DNA of 64,000 bases, taken from contig NZ_CP019510.1 of the NCBI RefSeq assembly GCF_002002885.1, positions 868,001 to 932,000 on the forward strand, in the 5' to 3' direction. The DNA comes from Janthinobacterium sp. LM6. GTDB taxonomy: Bacteria; Pseudomonadota; Gammaproteobacteria; Burkholderiales; Burkholderiaceae_D. Position 1 is the first letter of the stretch. Each line of letters opens with the position of its first letter. A program made the position numbers and the translations under genes. Below, one piece after another: positions 25,046 through 33,778 of this stretch. The notes beneath the pieces are model-generated. The model ran no database searches, was not told the origin of the DNA, and saw only the letters and a list, made by a program, of their open reading frames with translations.

Positions 25046-26164
25046 ATGATGCCTGACTCCTTCTTTTCGCCGCCGCGCCGCCGCACCGTCATCTTTGTCG
25101 CGGTCATCGGCGTACTGCATTACGTGGCGTTGGAATGGCTCACCTCGCGCGCCAGCATGGTGCCGCTGGGGCAGAATCATGCGCAGGTGGTCAGCATGGC
25201 CTTGATCGCCGAGCCGCCCAAACCCCTGCCGGTGGCGCCGCTGTCGCCGCCTGAACTGCGACCCGTGCCCAAGCCCCGGCCGCCACCGCCGCCACCGCCG
25301 ACGGAGCTGGCGTCGAGCGAAACGCCCCAGCTGACGGCACCCGTCAGCGACGTGCCGGAAGGCCCGGCCACGAGCGAGCCGGCCGCCGTGGCTGCTCCGG
25401 CCATCACGGCGCCGGCGCCCGCCGTGGCCGCCGCACCCGCGCCGGCCAGCGCGCCGCCGCCACCGCCCGTCGAGCAGGCACGGCGCTACAAGACGAATGC
25501 GCCCGCCTCGGCCCAGTTCGACCTGCACGTGGACCGGCGCGATGCGGACGGCACCAAATGGCAGGGCGTGGCCGCGATGGCGTGGGAAAACCGGGGCGAC
25601 ACGTATCAGCTGAAGCTGGAAGTGGGCTTGAGCATGCTGATCACGCGCATCAACCTGCTGGTGCTGACCAGCGAGGGGCAAATCGATGGCAGCGGCATCG
25701 TGCCCGTCACGGCCACGGAGAAACGCAAGGGCCGCGCGCAAACGGCCACGCATTTCAACCGCGGCGCCAAGGCCATCACGTTTTCGGCCACGACAGCCAC
25801 GGCGCCATGGCAGGAAGGGGCGCAAGACAAGGCCACGGTGCCGTTCCAGCTGGCCGCCATCGGGCGTGCCGACGTCAACCAGCTGGTGGGCAATATCGAC
25901 ATTCTCGTCGGCGAGGAAAAGGAAGCGACCGTATTCCGCTTCCACCTGGTGGGCGAGGAAGAACTGGACACCAAAATGGGCCGCCTGGTGACCTGGCATC
26001 TGCGCCGCCCGCCCAAGCCGGGCACGTATTCGTCGCAGCTCGATGTCTGGCTGGCGCCGTCCATGCAATGGTATCCGGTACAAATACGCAATACCGAAGC
26101 GAACGGGGCGCTGACCACGCAAACCGTGACCAAGATCTCCGTAAATGAATCAACAGGAAAATAA
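25046..26164 (+). CDS. DUF3108 protein with N-terminal anchor and TonB-like proline-rich linker
   Basis: The 372-residue product begins with a short basic stretch and one hydrophobic segment (TVIFVAVIGVLHYVALEWL). A Pro/Ala-rich region follows (about 50-150, with PVPKPRPPPPPPP), then a C-terminal DUF3108 domain (about 160-370: FDLHVDRRDADGTKWQG ... LVTWHLRRPPKPG, LDVWLAPSMQWYPVQIR). The layout suggests an inner-membrane anchored periplasmic protein. DUF3108 has no established function. It is followed immediately by a second DUF3108 gene (stop and ATG are adjacent). Confidence 0.85.
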   Translation: MMPDSFFSPPRRRTVIFVAVIGVLHYVALEWLTSRASMVPLGQNHAQVVSMALIAEPPKPLPVAPLSPPELRPVPKPRPPPPPPPTELASSETPQLTAPVSDVPEGPATSEPAAVAAPAITAPAPAVAAAPAPASAPPPPPVEQARRYKTNAPASAQFDLHVDRRDADGTKWQGVAAMAWENRGDTYQLKLEVGLSMLITRINLLVLTSEGQIDGSGIVPVTATEKRKGRAQTATHFNRGAKAITFSATTATAPWQEGAQDKATVPFQLAAIGRADVNQLVGNIDILVGEEKEATVFRFHLVGEEELDTKMGRLVTWHLRRPPKPGTYSSQLDVWLAPSMQWYPVQIRNTEANGALTTQTVTKISVNESTGK

Positions 26165-26929
26165 ATGACTACTTTGACTACCTTGAAACGCGTCCTGGCT
26201 GCCAGCCTGCTGGCGGCCACCCTGACGCCCGCCATGGCGGCGGACGAGCCCGTCGATCACCCCGTCGTCAAGCGCCCGTACAAGCTGGCGCCGTCGGCGG
26301 ACCTCGTCTATTCGATCAAGGCGAAACAGCGCGGCATTGCGCTGTCCGGCGAATCGGTCAGCAACTGGCGCGCCGGCGACGGCAAGTATTCGCTGCTGGC
26401 CGAAACCAAGGCTGCCCTGTTCGGCAAGATCCTCGAGCAGCGCAGCGAAGGCACGGTCGACGATTACGGCCTGGCACCGGCGCAGTTCGTGGAAAAACGT
26501 TTCCGCAAGGAAGCGGCCACGACCACCTTCAAGCGCGACAGCAAGAGCATCGTCTTCAGCGAAGGCGATGACAGCTATCCGCTGAAGGGCGGCGAGCAGG
26601 ACCGCAACAGTACCGTCTGGCAACTGGTCAGCGTGGCGCGCGCCGCGCCCGATAAATTCGTCCCTGGCTCGGAATGGAGCTTCTTCGTTGCCGGCCGCCA
26701 CGACGCCGAGCCGTGGACCTTCAAGGTCGTCAAGGAGGACAAGGTCGCCACCGGCCTGGGCGAAGTGGCCGCCATCCACCTGGTCAAGGCGCCGCCGCCG
26801 GACAAGAAGGGCCAGCAAGTGGACCTGTGGCTGGCGCCATCGCTGGAATGGTATCCCGTGAAGGTGACGTTCGCCGATGAAGACGGCGATTACGTCGAGC
26901 AAACCTTGCAAAAGATCGTCAAGAAGTAG
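26165..26929 (+). CDS. Secreted DUF3108 protein
   Basis: This 254-residue paralogue has an ordinary signal peptide (cleavage near PAMAADE, residue 27) and a single DUF3108 domain: KLAPSADLVYSIKAKQRGIA, GEQDRNSTVWQLVSVARAAP, HLVKAPPPDKKGQQVDLWLA, LEWYPVKVTF. It shares the closing LWLAPSLEWYPV pattern with its upstream neighbour. The two genes abut and are certainly one transcription unit. They may act as a periplasmic pair. Function unknown. Confidence 0.87.
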   Translation: MTTLTTLKRVLAASLLAATLTPAMAADEPVDHPVVKRPYKLAPSADLVYSIKAKQRGIALSGESVSNWRAGDGKYSLLAETKAALFGKILEQRSEGTVDDYGLAPAQFVEKRFRKEAATTTFKRDSKSIVFSEGDDSYPLKGGEQDRNSTVWQLVSVARAAPDKFVPGSEWSFFVAGRHDAEPWTFKVVKEDKVATGLGEVAAIHLVKAPPPDKKGQQVDLWLAPSLEWYPVKVTFADEDGDYVEQTLQKIVKK

Positions 26930-26945
26930 GTGCTCACTAACGGTT

Positions 26946-26995
26946 CCGGGCCAGGCATGCCGTGTTTGGCCCCCCATTTCATCATCCTGGCCCGG
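26946..26995 (+). terminator. Large stem-loop after the DUF3108 pair
   Basis: CCGGGCCAGG (26946-26955) pairs perfectly with CCTGGCCCGG (26986-26995) around a 30-nt loop, 17 bp past the stop codon. There is no T-run, so it may be a transcript-end stabilising hairpin and not an intrinsic terminator. Confidence 0.5.
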
Positions 26996-27141
26996 CACGG
27001 CGCACCGGCCGTGTTGCGCCGTGTCCGCACCTCCCCCTCCCATGCGCTAAATTGCATGTCAGAACTGATATACTGACGCCCCCGCCCCGCAGCGCCGCGT
27101 TAGCCCGCAGCGCCGCCCGCTGAACACTCATCCGGAAAAGA

Positions 27142-28524
27142 ATGATTGATATAATGGCAAGTGCAGCCGTGGCTACGGATGCAAATCAGACAGAGCAGGA
27201 GCATCACGATTCCTTGCAGGCGCATTTCCAGCCCAATATTTCGGCCGATGAAATTGAGCAAGTTTTTCACTTGAAGCGGGCGCAGCCCCTGCTGCAAGTG
27301 TTTACGGCCCTGTTCCACGGCGGTTTCGATGGCGTGCTGGTGCGTCTGCTGGTGTTGCGCGAACTCGCGTCCGATGCGGCCACGTCCGCCTATACGCGCG
27401 CCGATATCAATACGAAACTCGCGTATCTGTTGCCGGAAAGCCTGGAAACGGTCTTGCTGCGACTGCGCTCGAACCAGTTGCTGGCCTGGGATGCGCAGCA
27501 GGGCGTGTACCGCGTGACCCCGATGGCGCGCAATGTGCTGTCCGCCATCGACAGCCTGCTGGGCCTGGGCCAGACGGAAGATGAAGCGGAAATGGGTTTT
27601 TTGCTGTCGCAGGTGGCGGGCGCGCAAGCCGTCGGTGGCGTGTCGGTCGAGCAATTGCAACATTTGCTGGGCCGCCTGGTGGACTTGACGGAAGAATTTT
27701 CCGACGCGATTGCCTCCGGTTCCGAATTCCGCCTGCGCACGGCGCAAGCGAAGTGGAACATGGCTTGCGACTGGGTCGAGAAGGGTTCCGAGATCCTCGT
27801 GGCGATCACGTCCGATGAAAATGCGGACAGCGCCACGCACAAGGCGGCGCAGGCGATCGGCCGCGCGCAAAGTAAATTGCTGAACATGCAAGGCATGTTT
27901 TCGCGCGCCCTGAACCAGATCGAGCGCCAGCGGGTGCACCTGGGCCAGTCGGGCTTGTCGACCACGGACATCAAGCGCTGGCTCTTGCTGCATGACGACC
28001 TGGCCAGCCTGGCCGAGGGCGCCATCGACCAGCCCGTCGTGCCCCTGTTCTCCACGCCGGCCGAAATGATCGACGTGGCCGAAACGGAACTGCTGTCCGA
28101 ACGGGCGGCGGGTGTCATCAACACGGGCCTGCCCAGCGGAGAGGACGCGCCCACCACCATCAGCGACGGTCCCGCCATGCAGCTTGAACTCGACGATTTG
28201 CTCGAACGCCTGTCGAACTTCGCCAGCCTGGGCAATTTCCCCAGCATCGGCGAGGAAGGGCCGAAATCGGTGCCCGTGCAGGATTCCCTGTTGCCGGCCA
28301 GCTTTGCCGTGGCCTCGTACCGCGCCTCCATGCTGCCGCTGCTCGGCGACGTCTCCGAAGCGAGCTTGCAGGGATCCACGGCCGAACTGGCCCGTTTGCC
28401 GATCACTTTTACTCCGACCGACGAGATGGTCCAACTGACCGACCCCCACGTGGCGGCCATGTCGATCGCCTCGCTTTCACTGAATGTTTCACTTGATTTA
28501 GATAGCGGCACAGCCGATGAATGA
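27142..28524 (+). CDS. Kleisin-like subunit of a MukBEF/MksBEF-type SMC complex (MksF-like)
   Basis: The 460-residue protein is acidic and mostly helical. Residues about 60-130 look like a winged-helix domain (TRADINTKLAYLLPESLETV, LLRLRSNQLLAWD). The middle is helical (LGRLVDLTEEFSDAIAS, SKLLNMQGMFSRALNQIERQ), and a long low-complexity stretch leads to the C-terminus. Primary sequence alone would not identify it. The call rests on position: in MukBEF, MksBEF and Wadjet operons the order is kleisin, kite, SMC, as found here with an 8-bp overlap to the next gene. An ATG at 27154 is an alternative start. Confidence 0.68.
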   Translation: MIDIMASAAVATDANQTEQEHHDSLQAHFQPNISADEIEQVFHLKRAQPLLQVFTALFHGGFDGVLVRLLVLRELASDAATSAYTRADINTKLAYLLPESLETVLLRLRSNQLLAWDAQQGVYRVTPMARNVLSAIDSLLGLGQTEDEAEMGFLLSQVAGAQAVGGVSVEQLQHLLGRLVDLTEEFSDAIASGSEFRLRTAQAKWNMACDWVEKGSEILVAITSDENADSATHKAAQAIGRAQSKLLNMQGMFSRALNQIERQRVHLGQSGLSTTDIKRWLLLHDDLASLAEGAIDQPVVPLFSTPAEMIDVAETELLSERAAGVINTGLPSGEDAPTTISDGPAMQLELDDLLERLSNFASLGNFPSIGEEGPKSVPVQDSLLPASFAVASYRASMLPLLGDVSEASLQGSTAELARLPITFTPTDEMVQLTDPHVAAMSIASLSLNVSLDLDSGTADE

Positions 28525-29263
28525 CGATTCCCAAATCCTGATTGCGCGCCTGCTCACGCATCAAACCCTGCGCCGCGACGACAAGCTCGTCAAGCGCGTG
28601 CTGTCCGACGAGCTGTTCCGCGCCGAGATCGATGCGCGCCTGCTGGCCTGCGGCCTGAAACTGCTCGACAACGTGTACGCCGACCATGTGACTTTGGCCC
28701 TGACGCGCACCATCGAACCGAAGATCTTCGGCGCGCGCGACGTGTGGCAAAACAACAACTTCGGCCTGGCGCGCGATGGCGTGGCCTTGCTGGTGGTGCT
28801 GTGGGCGCAGATCATCCTGCCCAAGCGCGAACGGCAGGAAACGCACCAGCACGCCGATGATGATCAAAATGACATGTTTGGCACGGAAAAGCCCTTGCCG
28901 CGCGCGGAAGACGCGTCGATCGGCATTTCCTACAAGGCGCTGCTGTCGGATTTCGGCGACAAGCTGGGCAAGAAGACGCGCATGGACATGAACCTGGGCA
29001 CCCTGGCCAAGCTGGGCTTTATCGAGCGGCGCGGCGATTTCATCCTGGAAGGCCCGCTGCTGGACCTGATGATGGACACGGACGTGCTCAAGGAACGCAT
29101 CATCAACGGCGCCCTGGCCGACGTCTTCAAGCGGGCGCCGGCGCGCCTGGTGGCCGTCAGCGGCGATACACTGCCCGACGCCGACCTGGCGGACGACCTG
29201 TCCGCCGACATCGGCGACCTGCCTGACGACGGCGATGAGCCCGCGTCCGACCTCCCTCACTGA
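28517..29263 (+). CDS. Kite-like subunit of the SMC complex (MksE-like)
   Basis: The 248-residue protein overlaps the upstream gene by 8 bp and precedes the SMC gene by 8 bp. It contains predicted winged-helix segments (ARDGVALLVVLWAQIILPKR; SYKALLSDFGDKLGKKTRMD; LGTLAKLGFIERRGDFILEG) and an acidic C-terminal tail. Size, wHTH content and position match MksE/MukE (kite) subunits, which bind the kleisin and regulate the SMC ATPase. The tail (DLADDLSADIGDLPDDGDE) is strongly acidic. Confidence 0.7.
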   Translation: MNDDSQILIARLLTHQTLRRDDKLVKRVLSDELFRAEIDARLLACGLKLLDNVYADHVTLALTRTIEPKIFGARDVWQNNNFGLARDGVALLVVLWAQIILPKRERQETHQHADDDQNDMFGTEKPLPRAEDASIGISYKALLSDFGDKLGKKTRMDMNLGTLAKLGFIERRGDFILEGPLLDLMMDTDVLKERIINGALADVFKRAPARLVAVSGDTLPDADLADDLSADIGDLPDDGDEPASDLPH

Positions 29264-29271
29264 AAGCGCCC

Positions 29272-32103
29272 ATGTTTCATATCAAATCACTTGAACTGGT
29301 GCACTGGGATTACTGGCAGCGCATCAAGAATATTCCGCTCGACGCGAAGATCATCACCATCGCGGGGCAGAACGGTTCGGGCAAGACGACCTTGCTCGAC
29401 GCCTTGCGCACCCTGTTCGGCCTCGACTGCTCGATGGGCCGCACGTATAAACACTATGCGCGCCACTCGGGCCAGCAGACGGCCTGGCTGCGCGCCGTGG
29501 TCGACAACAAGAACGTGGGCAAGCAGCTGTCGAACCGCCCGTTCCGCAGTTCCGGCTTCTTCAGCGACGATGAAGTGACCCTGTTCTGCCAGATTCAGAA
29601 GAACGGCGGCGACTGGAAGCGCCAGTATCTGATGCGTCCAGGCAATGTACAGATCGAGGACATCACGGACGCCAACGACTGGCTCGGCGTGGAAAACTAC
29701 CGCAAGCGCCTGGCCAATGCAGGCCTGTCGCCCGCCATGTCGAAAGTGCTGGCGCTGGAGCAGGGCGAGACGGACAAATTGTGCGAATATGCGCCGCGCC
29801 AGCTGCTCGACCTCGTGTTCCAGGTGTTTGGCGACAAGGAAGTGCTGGACGCCTACGACGAAGCCAAGCGCCACCAGCGCGATACGGAAGTGGAGCTGAA
29901 ACGCTTCGAAACGGAACTCGAGGCATCTAAGACCAACCTGGAAGGCTTGCGCCTGCGCGTGGCCAACTACCACCAGTGGGAAGGTTTACATAAGGAACGG
30001 CGCAACCTGCTGGAAGAAGTATTGCCCAGCCTGCAATACCACGAGGCGCGCGAAAAGGCGGCCATCGCCAGCCGACAATTACGCGATGCGCGTAAACCAA
30101 TGGCGCAGGCGGACCAGCAGCTGACGGATAAACGCAATGCGCTGGCCGTGCAGGCGAAGGCCCTGTCCGACGCGCAGATGAACGAAACCCTGCTGGAACA
30201 GGAATCGATCGGCTTGCAGAGCCGTTTGTCCTTGATCAATAGCAAACTGAAACCGCTGGACAGCCTGCTGGAGCAGAAGGACCGCTTGCACAAGCTGGCG
30301 GCGGACTCGGGCAGCGACATCGCCGAAGTGGCGGCCCAGCTGGAACAGAAGGAAGCGCAATTGCTGCAGCAGCGCCAGCAGCGCGACGCCCTGTCGGCGC
30401 GCATCGCGGGCGAACAGGCAACGATTGCCGCGCTGCAAGGCAAGACGGCCATGCCGGAGCCGGACAATGTGCGCGGCATGCGCCGCGCGCTGCGCGATGC
30501 TGGAATCAGTCACGCGATGCTGTCGGATATCGTCGAAGTGACGGACAGCCGCTGGCAGGGCGCCGTCGAAGGCGTGCTGGGCGGCTACGCTTCGGTGGTG
30601 CTGCTCGACAAGGCCAAGGATGCGGCCGCCGCCTACCGTTTGGCGGAAAAAGAACGCTATCGCCACTTCATCGTGCCCGACCTGGTCACGGCGCCTGTGG
30701 CGAAAGACGAGAGCCTGCTGGCGGTGGTGAAATTTTCCGCGCCCGTGCCAAGCTGGCTCATCGAGCAATTGTCGCGCATTGCACGCGTCGATTCCGTCGA
30801 AGCAGGTTTTAAACTGGGCAACCATGAGGAATGGATCACGCCCGAGGCGTACCACCGCGAACGCCGCGGCGGGCGCTCGCTGTTCGTGGAAGCGTCGCGC
30901 TACCGCTTCGGCCAGGCTGGCCGCAGCGGCCGCCTGGAAGCGCTGCTGCGCTCCCTGCCGGGCCTGGAAGGGCAGGAAGACACGCTTACCCTGGCGATCT
31001 CGAAGCTGGCGGCCGAAGTGGGCGCCTTGAAAGCGCGCATCGCCGGCGTCGACGCGGCCAAGGAACTCAGTGCGCGCCAGGAAGAATTCGCCGAAGCGCT
31101 GCGCAATTCGAAGCCGCTCAAGGAAGAGCGCCTGGAAGTGGGCGGGCGCCTGGGCGAGTTGCAGAATCTGACGAAGAACGCCACCGTGGCGCGCACGCGC
31201 GCCGATACCGTGTGGCAAAACGCACGCCTGGCCCTGTCCGAGGCGGAAGCGGGCTCGCGCCTGGGCTACAAGAAACAGATCGAACAGCGCGCCGAGCATG
31301 CGCGCGCCTTGCTGGCCCTGCGCCATGCGTGGCGCCACTTGCCGAAAAGCTGGCGCAGGCCGGGCCGACGCGCGGCGCTTGTGGCCGAGCACCAGAATGC
31401 GCACCAGGTCGACTTGCGCGTGGCCAGCCTGCAAAACAGCCTGGCGCGCGACGACTGGGAACTCGACGCCACCGTCATCGACCAGCACCACCGCCTGTCG
31501 GATCAGCTGCACGGCCGCCAGTCGGAAACGGACGAACGCCGCTACCAGAACAACCGCGCCATCGAAGCGACGGGCAATGCCCGCGGCGCCTACATGGAAC
31601 GCTTGCGCTACACCATCAAGACCTACAGCAAGAACATCAAGGAGCTGGGCGAACTGGCCGGCATCGAAGTCCATGCAGACCCCGTGCGCCTGGAAAACGA
31701 CGATGTGCAGCTGTCGCAGGCGGGCTTGCACGTGCGCTTCAAGTTCGACGGCAAGGGCGTGATCGGCATGAACGATGGCGAAGCGTCGGGCGGCCAGCAA
31801 GTGATGAAGTCGCTGGTGCTGCTGATCGGCTTGCTGAAATCGGAAGACGGTTCCGGCGGCTTCGTCTTCATCGACGAACCGTTTGCCCACCTCGATATCC
31901 GCAACATTCAATTGGTCGGCGAGTTCCTGAAGAACACGGAAGCGCAATACCTGATGACGACGCCGTTGACGCACAACACGGATGTCTACGATCCATCGGA
32001 ACTGACTTTGATCACGAGCAAGAAGAAAAAGGATACCCAATGGGCGCAACCGATTTTCGTGCTGCAGCGCCGGGTCGATCCCGTCTCGGGCAAGGCGGCG
32101 TGA
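29272..32103 (+). CDS. SMC-like ATPase (MksB-like condensin subunit)
   Basis: The 943-residue protein has the SMC architecture: Walker A GQNGSGKT (32-39) in the N-terminal head, long charged coiled coils (about 190-390 and 550-760), a hinge-like domain (about 400-530, DIVEVTDSRWQGAVEGVLGG), then the ABC signature SGGQQ (839-843) and Walker B FVFIDE (864-869) with FAHLD. It is expected to compact or extrude DNA loops with the two upstream proteins. The length suits the shorter Mks type, not MukB (about 1,480). Residues 691-700 (PKSWRRPGRR) break the coiled coil; the alternative frame reads LAEKLAQAG there, suggesting a compensated frameshift. No JetD/MksG nuclease follows. Confidence 0.85.
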   Translation: MFHIKSLELVHWDYWQRIKNIPLDAKIITIAGQNGSGKTTLLDALRTLFGLDCSMGRTYKHYARHSGQQTAWLRAVVDNKNVGKQLSNRPFRSSGFFSDDEVTLFCQIQKNGGDWKRQYLMRPGNVQIEDITDANDWLGVENYRKRLANAGLSPAMSKVLALEQGETDKLCEYAPRQLLDLVFQVFGDKEVLDAYDEAKRHQRDTEVELKRFETELEASKTNLEGLRLRVANYHQWEGLHKERRNLLEEVLPSLQYHEAREKAAIASRQLRDARKPMAQADQQLTDKRNALAVQAKALSDAQMNETLLEQESIGLQSRLSLINSKLKPLDSLLEQKDRLHKLAADSGSDIAEVAAQLEQKEAQLLQQRQQRDALSARIAGEQATIAALQGKTAMPEPDNVRGMRRALRDAGISHAMLSDIVEVTDSRWQGAVEGVLGGYASVVLLDKAKDAAAAYRLAEKERYRHFIVPDLVTAPVAKDESLLAVVKFSAPVPSWLIEQLSRIARVDSVEAGFKLGNHEEWITPEAYHRERRGGRSLFVEASRYRFGQAGRSGRLEALLRSLPGLEGQEDTLTLAISKLAAEVGALKARIAGVDAAKELSARQEEFAEALRNSKPLKEERLEVGGRLGELQNLTKNATVARTRADTVWQNARLALSEAEAGSRLGYKKQIEQRAEHARALLALRHAWRHLPKSWRRPGRRAALVAEHQNAHQVDLRVASLQNSLARDDWELDATVIDQHHRLSDQLHGRQSETDERRYQNNRAIEATGNARGAYMERLRYTIKTYSKNIKELGELAGIEVHADPVRLENDDVQLSQAGLHVRFKFDGKGVIGMNDGEASGGQQVMKSLVLLIGLLKSEDGSGGFVFIDEPFAHLDIRNIQLVGEFLKNTEAQYLMTTPLTHNTDVYDPSELTLITSKKKKDTQWAQPIFVLQRRVDPVSGKAA

Positions 32104-33107
32104 TGCTGGTGCGCACCTTGCTGGCATCTGCTGCGCTGGCGCTGGCGTGTTCGGCGCCGGCCGTGGCCAACGACGGCATCGGCTCCGTGAGCGCGGGCGG
32201 CATCCTGTTCGGCAAGACGGATGCCGTGGCCATGAAAAAGGAAGTGCTCAGCGTGAGCGCGGAATTGATCAAGGTCGAATACGAGTTCCTCAATGAGTCG
32301 AAAACGGACGTGGAAGAGACGATCTTCTTCCCCCTGCCCGAATACTCTTCCGGCTACCACGGTTCGCCCACGTATTATGGCCAGCCGCAGCAGTTTACCG
32401 TCGACGTGGATGGCAAGCGCAAGGACTATAAAACCACCTTCGTCGCCAAGCTCGACGCCGAAGACGTGACGGCCCGCTTGCGCCAGCTGGGCTTGTCCGA
32501 TGCGCAAATTGCGTATTTCCCCTCGCACACGCCGTTCGACAAGAAAGTGGCGCCGCTGACGGCAGCGCAGAGCAAGATCATGATCCGCGAAGGCTTGCTG
32601 GCCCAGCTGTATGACGAGGAATGGGTGCCGGCCTGGACCGTGAAAGTCATCTACCTGTGGCAGCAGAAATTCCCTGCCGGCAAAGTCGTGCGCGTGCGCC
32701 ATCAATATGCGCCATTCGTCGCGGCGGGCCCCGGCGCGTCCTACCTGGGCGATGGCAATACCTTTGAAAAGAAATATTGCGGCGACAAGGCTTTCTACAA
32801 GACGTGGAACCGCCTGGCGGCCCAGCAGGGCGAAAGCGGCTTCGTCAATGCCGTGTGGGTGTCGTACATTTTGACGACCGGCAATACTTGGAAGAATGGC
32901 ATCGAGGATTTCACCTTGAACTTGATCAAGGGCAAGTCGGACGAGCTGATCAGCCTGTGCTTCCCCGGCACGTTTACTAAAATCAACCCCACCACCTTGC
33001 AAGTCAAGCTGCGCAACTTCCATCCGAAGCAGGACCTGGATGTGTACTTCGGCAATGTCGAAGGCACGGTTAGCCACGACGGCGTGGCGCCGCAGATCCG
33101 GCCCTAG
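32103..33107 (+). CDS. Secreted DUF4424-family protein
   Basis: The 334-residue product has a signal peptide (MLVRTLLASAALALACSAPAVA, cleavage near residue 22). Its mature part resembles DUF4424: GIGSVSAGGILFGKTDAVAM, KVEYEFLNESKTDVEETIFF, PLPEYSS, WVPAWTVKVIYLWQQKFPAG, VRVRHQYAPFVAAG and a C-terminal NFHPKQDLDVYFG. The function of the family is unknown. Its ATG overlaps the SMC stop by one base, an unusual link between a cytosolic chromosome-organising complex and an exported protein. The frame extends far upstream inside the SMC gene, but the signal peptide fixes the start. Confidence 0.83.
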   Translation: MLVRTLLASAALALACSAPAVANDGIGSVSAGGILFGKTDAVAMKKEVLSVSAELIKVEYEFLNESKTDVEETIFFPLPEYSSGYHGSPTYYGQPQQFTVDVDGKRKDYKTTFVAKLDAEDVTARLRQLGLSDAQIAYFPSHTPFDKKVAPLTAAQSKIMIREGLLAQLYDEEWVPAWTVKVIYLWQQKFPAGKVVRVRHQYAPFVAAGPGASYLGDGNTFEKKYCGDKAFYKTWNRLAAQQGESGFVNAVWVSYILTTGNTWKNGIEDFTLNLIKGKSDELISLCFPGTFTKINPTTLQVKLRNFHPKQDLDVYFGNVEGTVSHDGVAPQIRP

Positions 33108-33111
33108 CTGC

Positions 33112-33690
33112 ATGCGTACGCAGGAGGCGCTGGCGGTGCGCCTGCGCGCCATCGCCCGCGCCACGCCGTGGTGCATGCAAGCCTTGCACGCAGTGGCGCA
33201 GCTGGGCTTGCCCCACTGCTGCATCGGCGCCGGCGCCGTGCGCAACCTCGTGTGGGATGCCTTGCATGGTTACGCGCAAGCGTCGGCCTTGAGCGATGTC
33301 GACGTGGCGTATTTCGATGTGCACAATTTGCAACCCCGGCGTGAGGTGGAATTGCGCCAGCGCCTGGAAACTGTGCTGCCCGGCGTGCCGTGGGAGGTCT
33401 GCAACCAGGCGCGGGTGCACCTGTGGTTCGAAGACGCGTTCGGCTATGCCGTGCCGCCCCTGCTGTCGCTCGACGACGCGATCGCTACCTGGCCCGAGTT
33501 TGCCACCTCGGTCGGCATCTCGCTGCAGCCTGACGGCGGGATCGGCATCATCGCGCCGCATGGCCTCGATGACCTGTTCGATATGGTGGTGCGGCGCAAC
33601 CCGGCGCGCATCAGCCTGGACGGCTATGCGCAGCGCCTGGCCAGCAAGGATTATGCGGCGCGCTGGCCGCGCGTCACCATCATCGCCTAG
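33112..33690 (+). CDS. Nucleotidyltransferase family protein (NTP_transf_6/DUF925-like)
   Basis: The 192-residue protein begins at ATG 33112, four bases after the DUF4424 stop. It has the conserved core CCIGAGAVRNLVWDALHG, then LSDVDVAYFD with the acidic pair expected to bind metal, and VCNQARVHLWFEDAFG, SLDDAIATWPEFATSVGI and DDLFDMVVRRNP. The family consists of small nucleotidyltransferase-fold proteins of unknown substrate. It is probably co-transcribed with the preceding genes. Confidence 0.87.
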   Translation: MRTQEALAVRLRAIARATPWCMQALHAVAQLGLPHCCIGAGAVRNLVWDALHGYAQASALSDVDVAYFDVHNLQPRREVELRQRLETVLPGVPWEVCNQARVHLWFEDAFGYAVPPLLSLDDAIATWPEFATSVGISLQPDGGIGIIAPHGLDDLFDMVVRRNPARISLDGYAQRLASKDYAARWPRVTIIA

Positions 33691-33778
33691 GTAAAGTGTG
33701 GTGTAAAACATAATTAAATGCACTGTGGATACAGATTGCCTATAATTGCCAATTTTCCAATAGTGTTTTCCTGATCCC

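Noticed and set aside
30831-32102. Long N-terminal extension of the DUF4424 gene inside the SMC gene
   Set aside because: The extension is out of frame with the SMC protein and has shadow composition. A signal peptide begins exactly at the ATG at 32103.
27142-32103. Wadjet (JetABCD) plasmid-defence system
   Set aside because: The SMC, kleisin and kite positions fit, but no JetD/MksG nuclease gene follows within the window, so a complete Wadjet call is not justified.
30079-32127. Minus-strand open frame of 682 codons opposite the SMC gene
   Set aside because: Antisense to Walker A, hinge and signature motifs of the SMC gene. No domain is visible in the antisense product.
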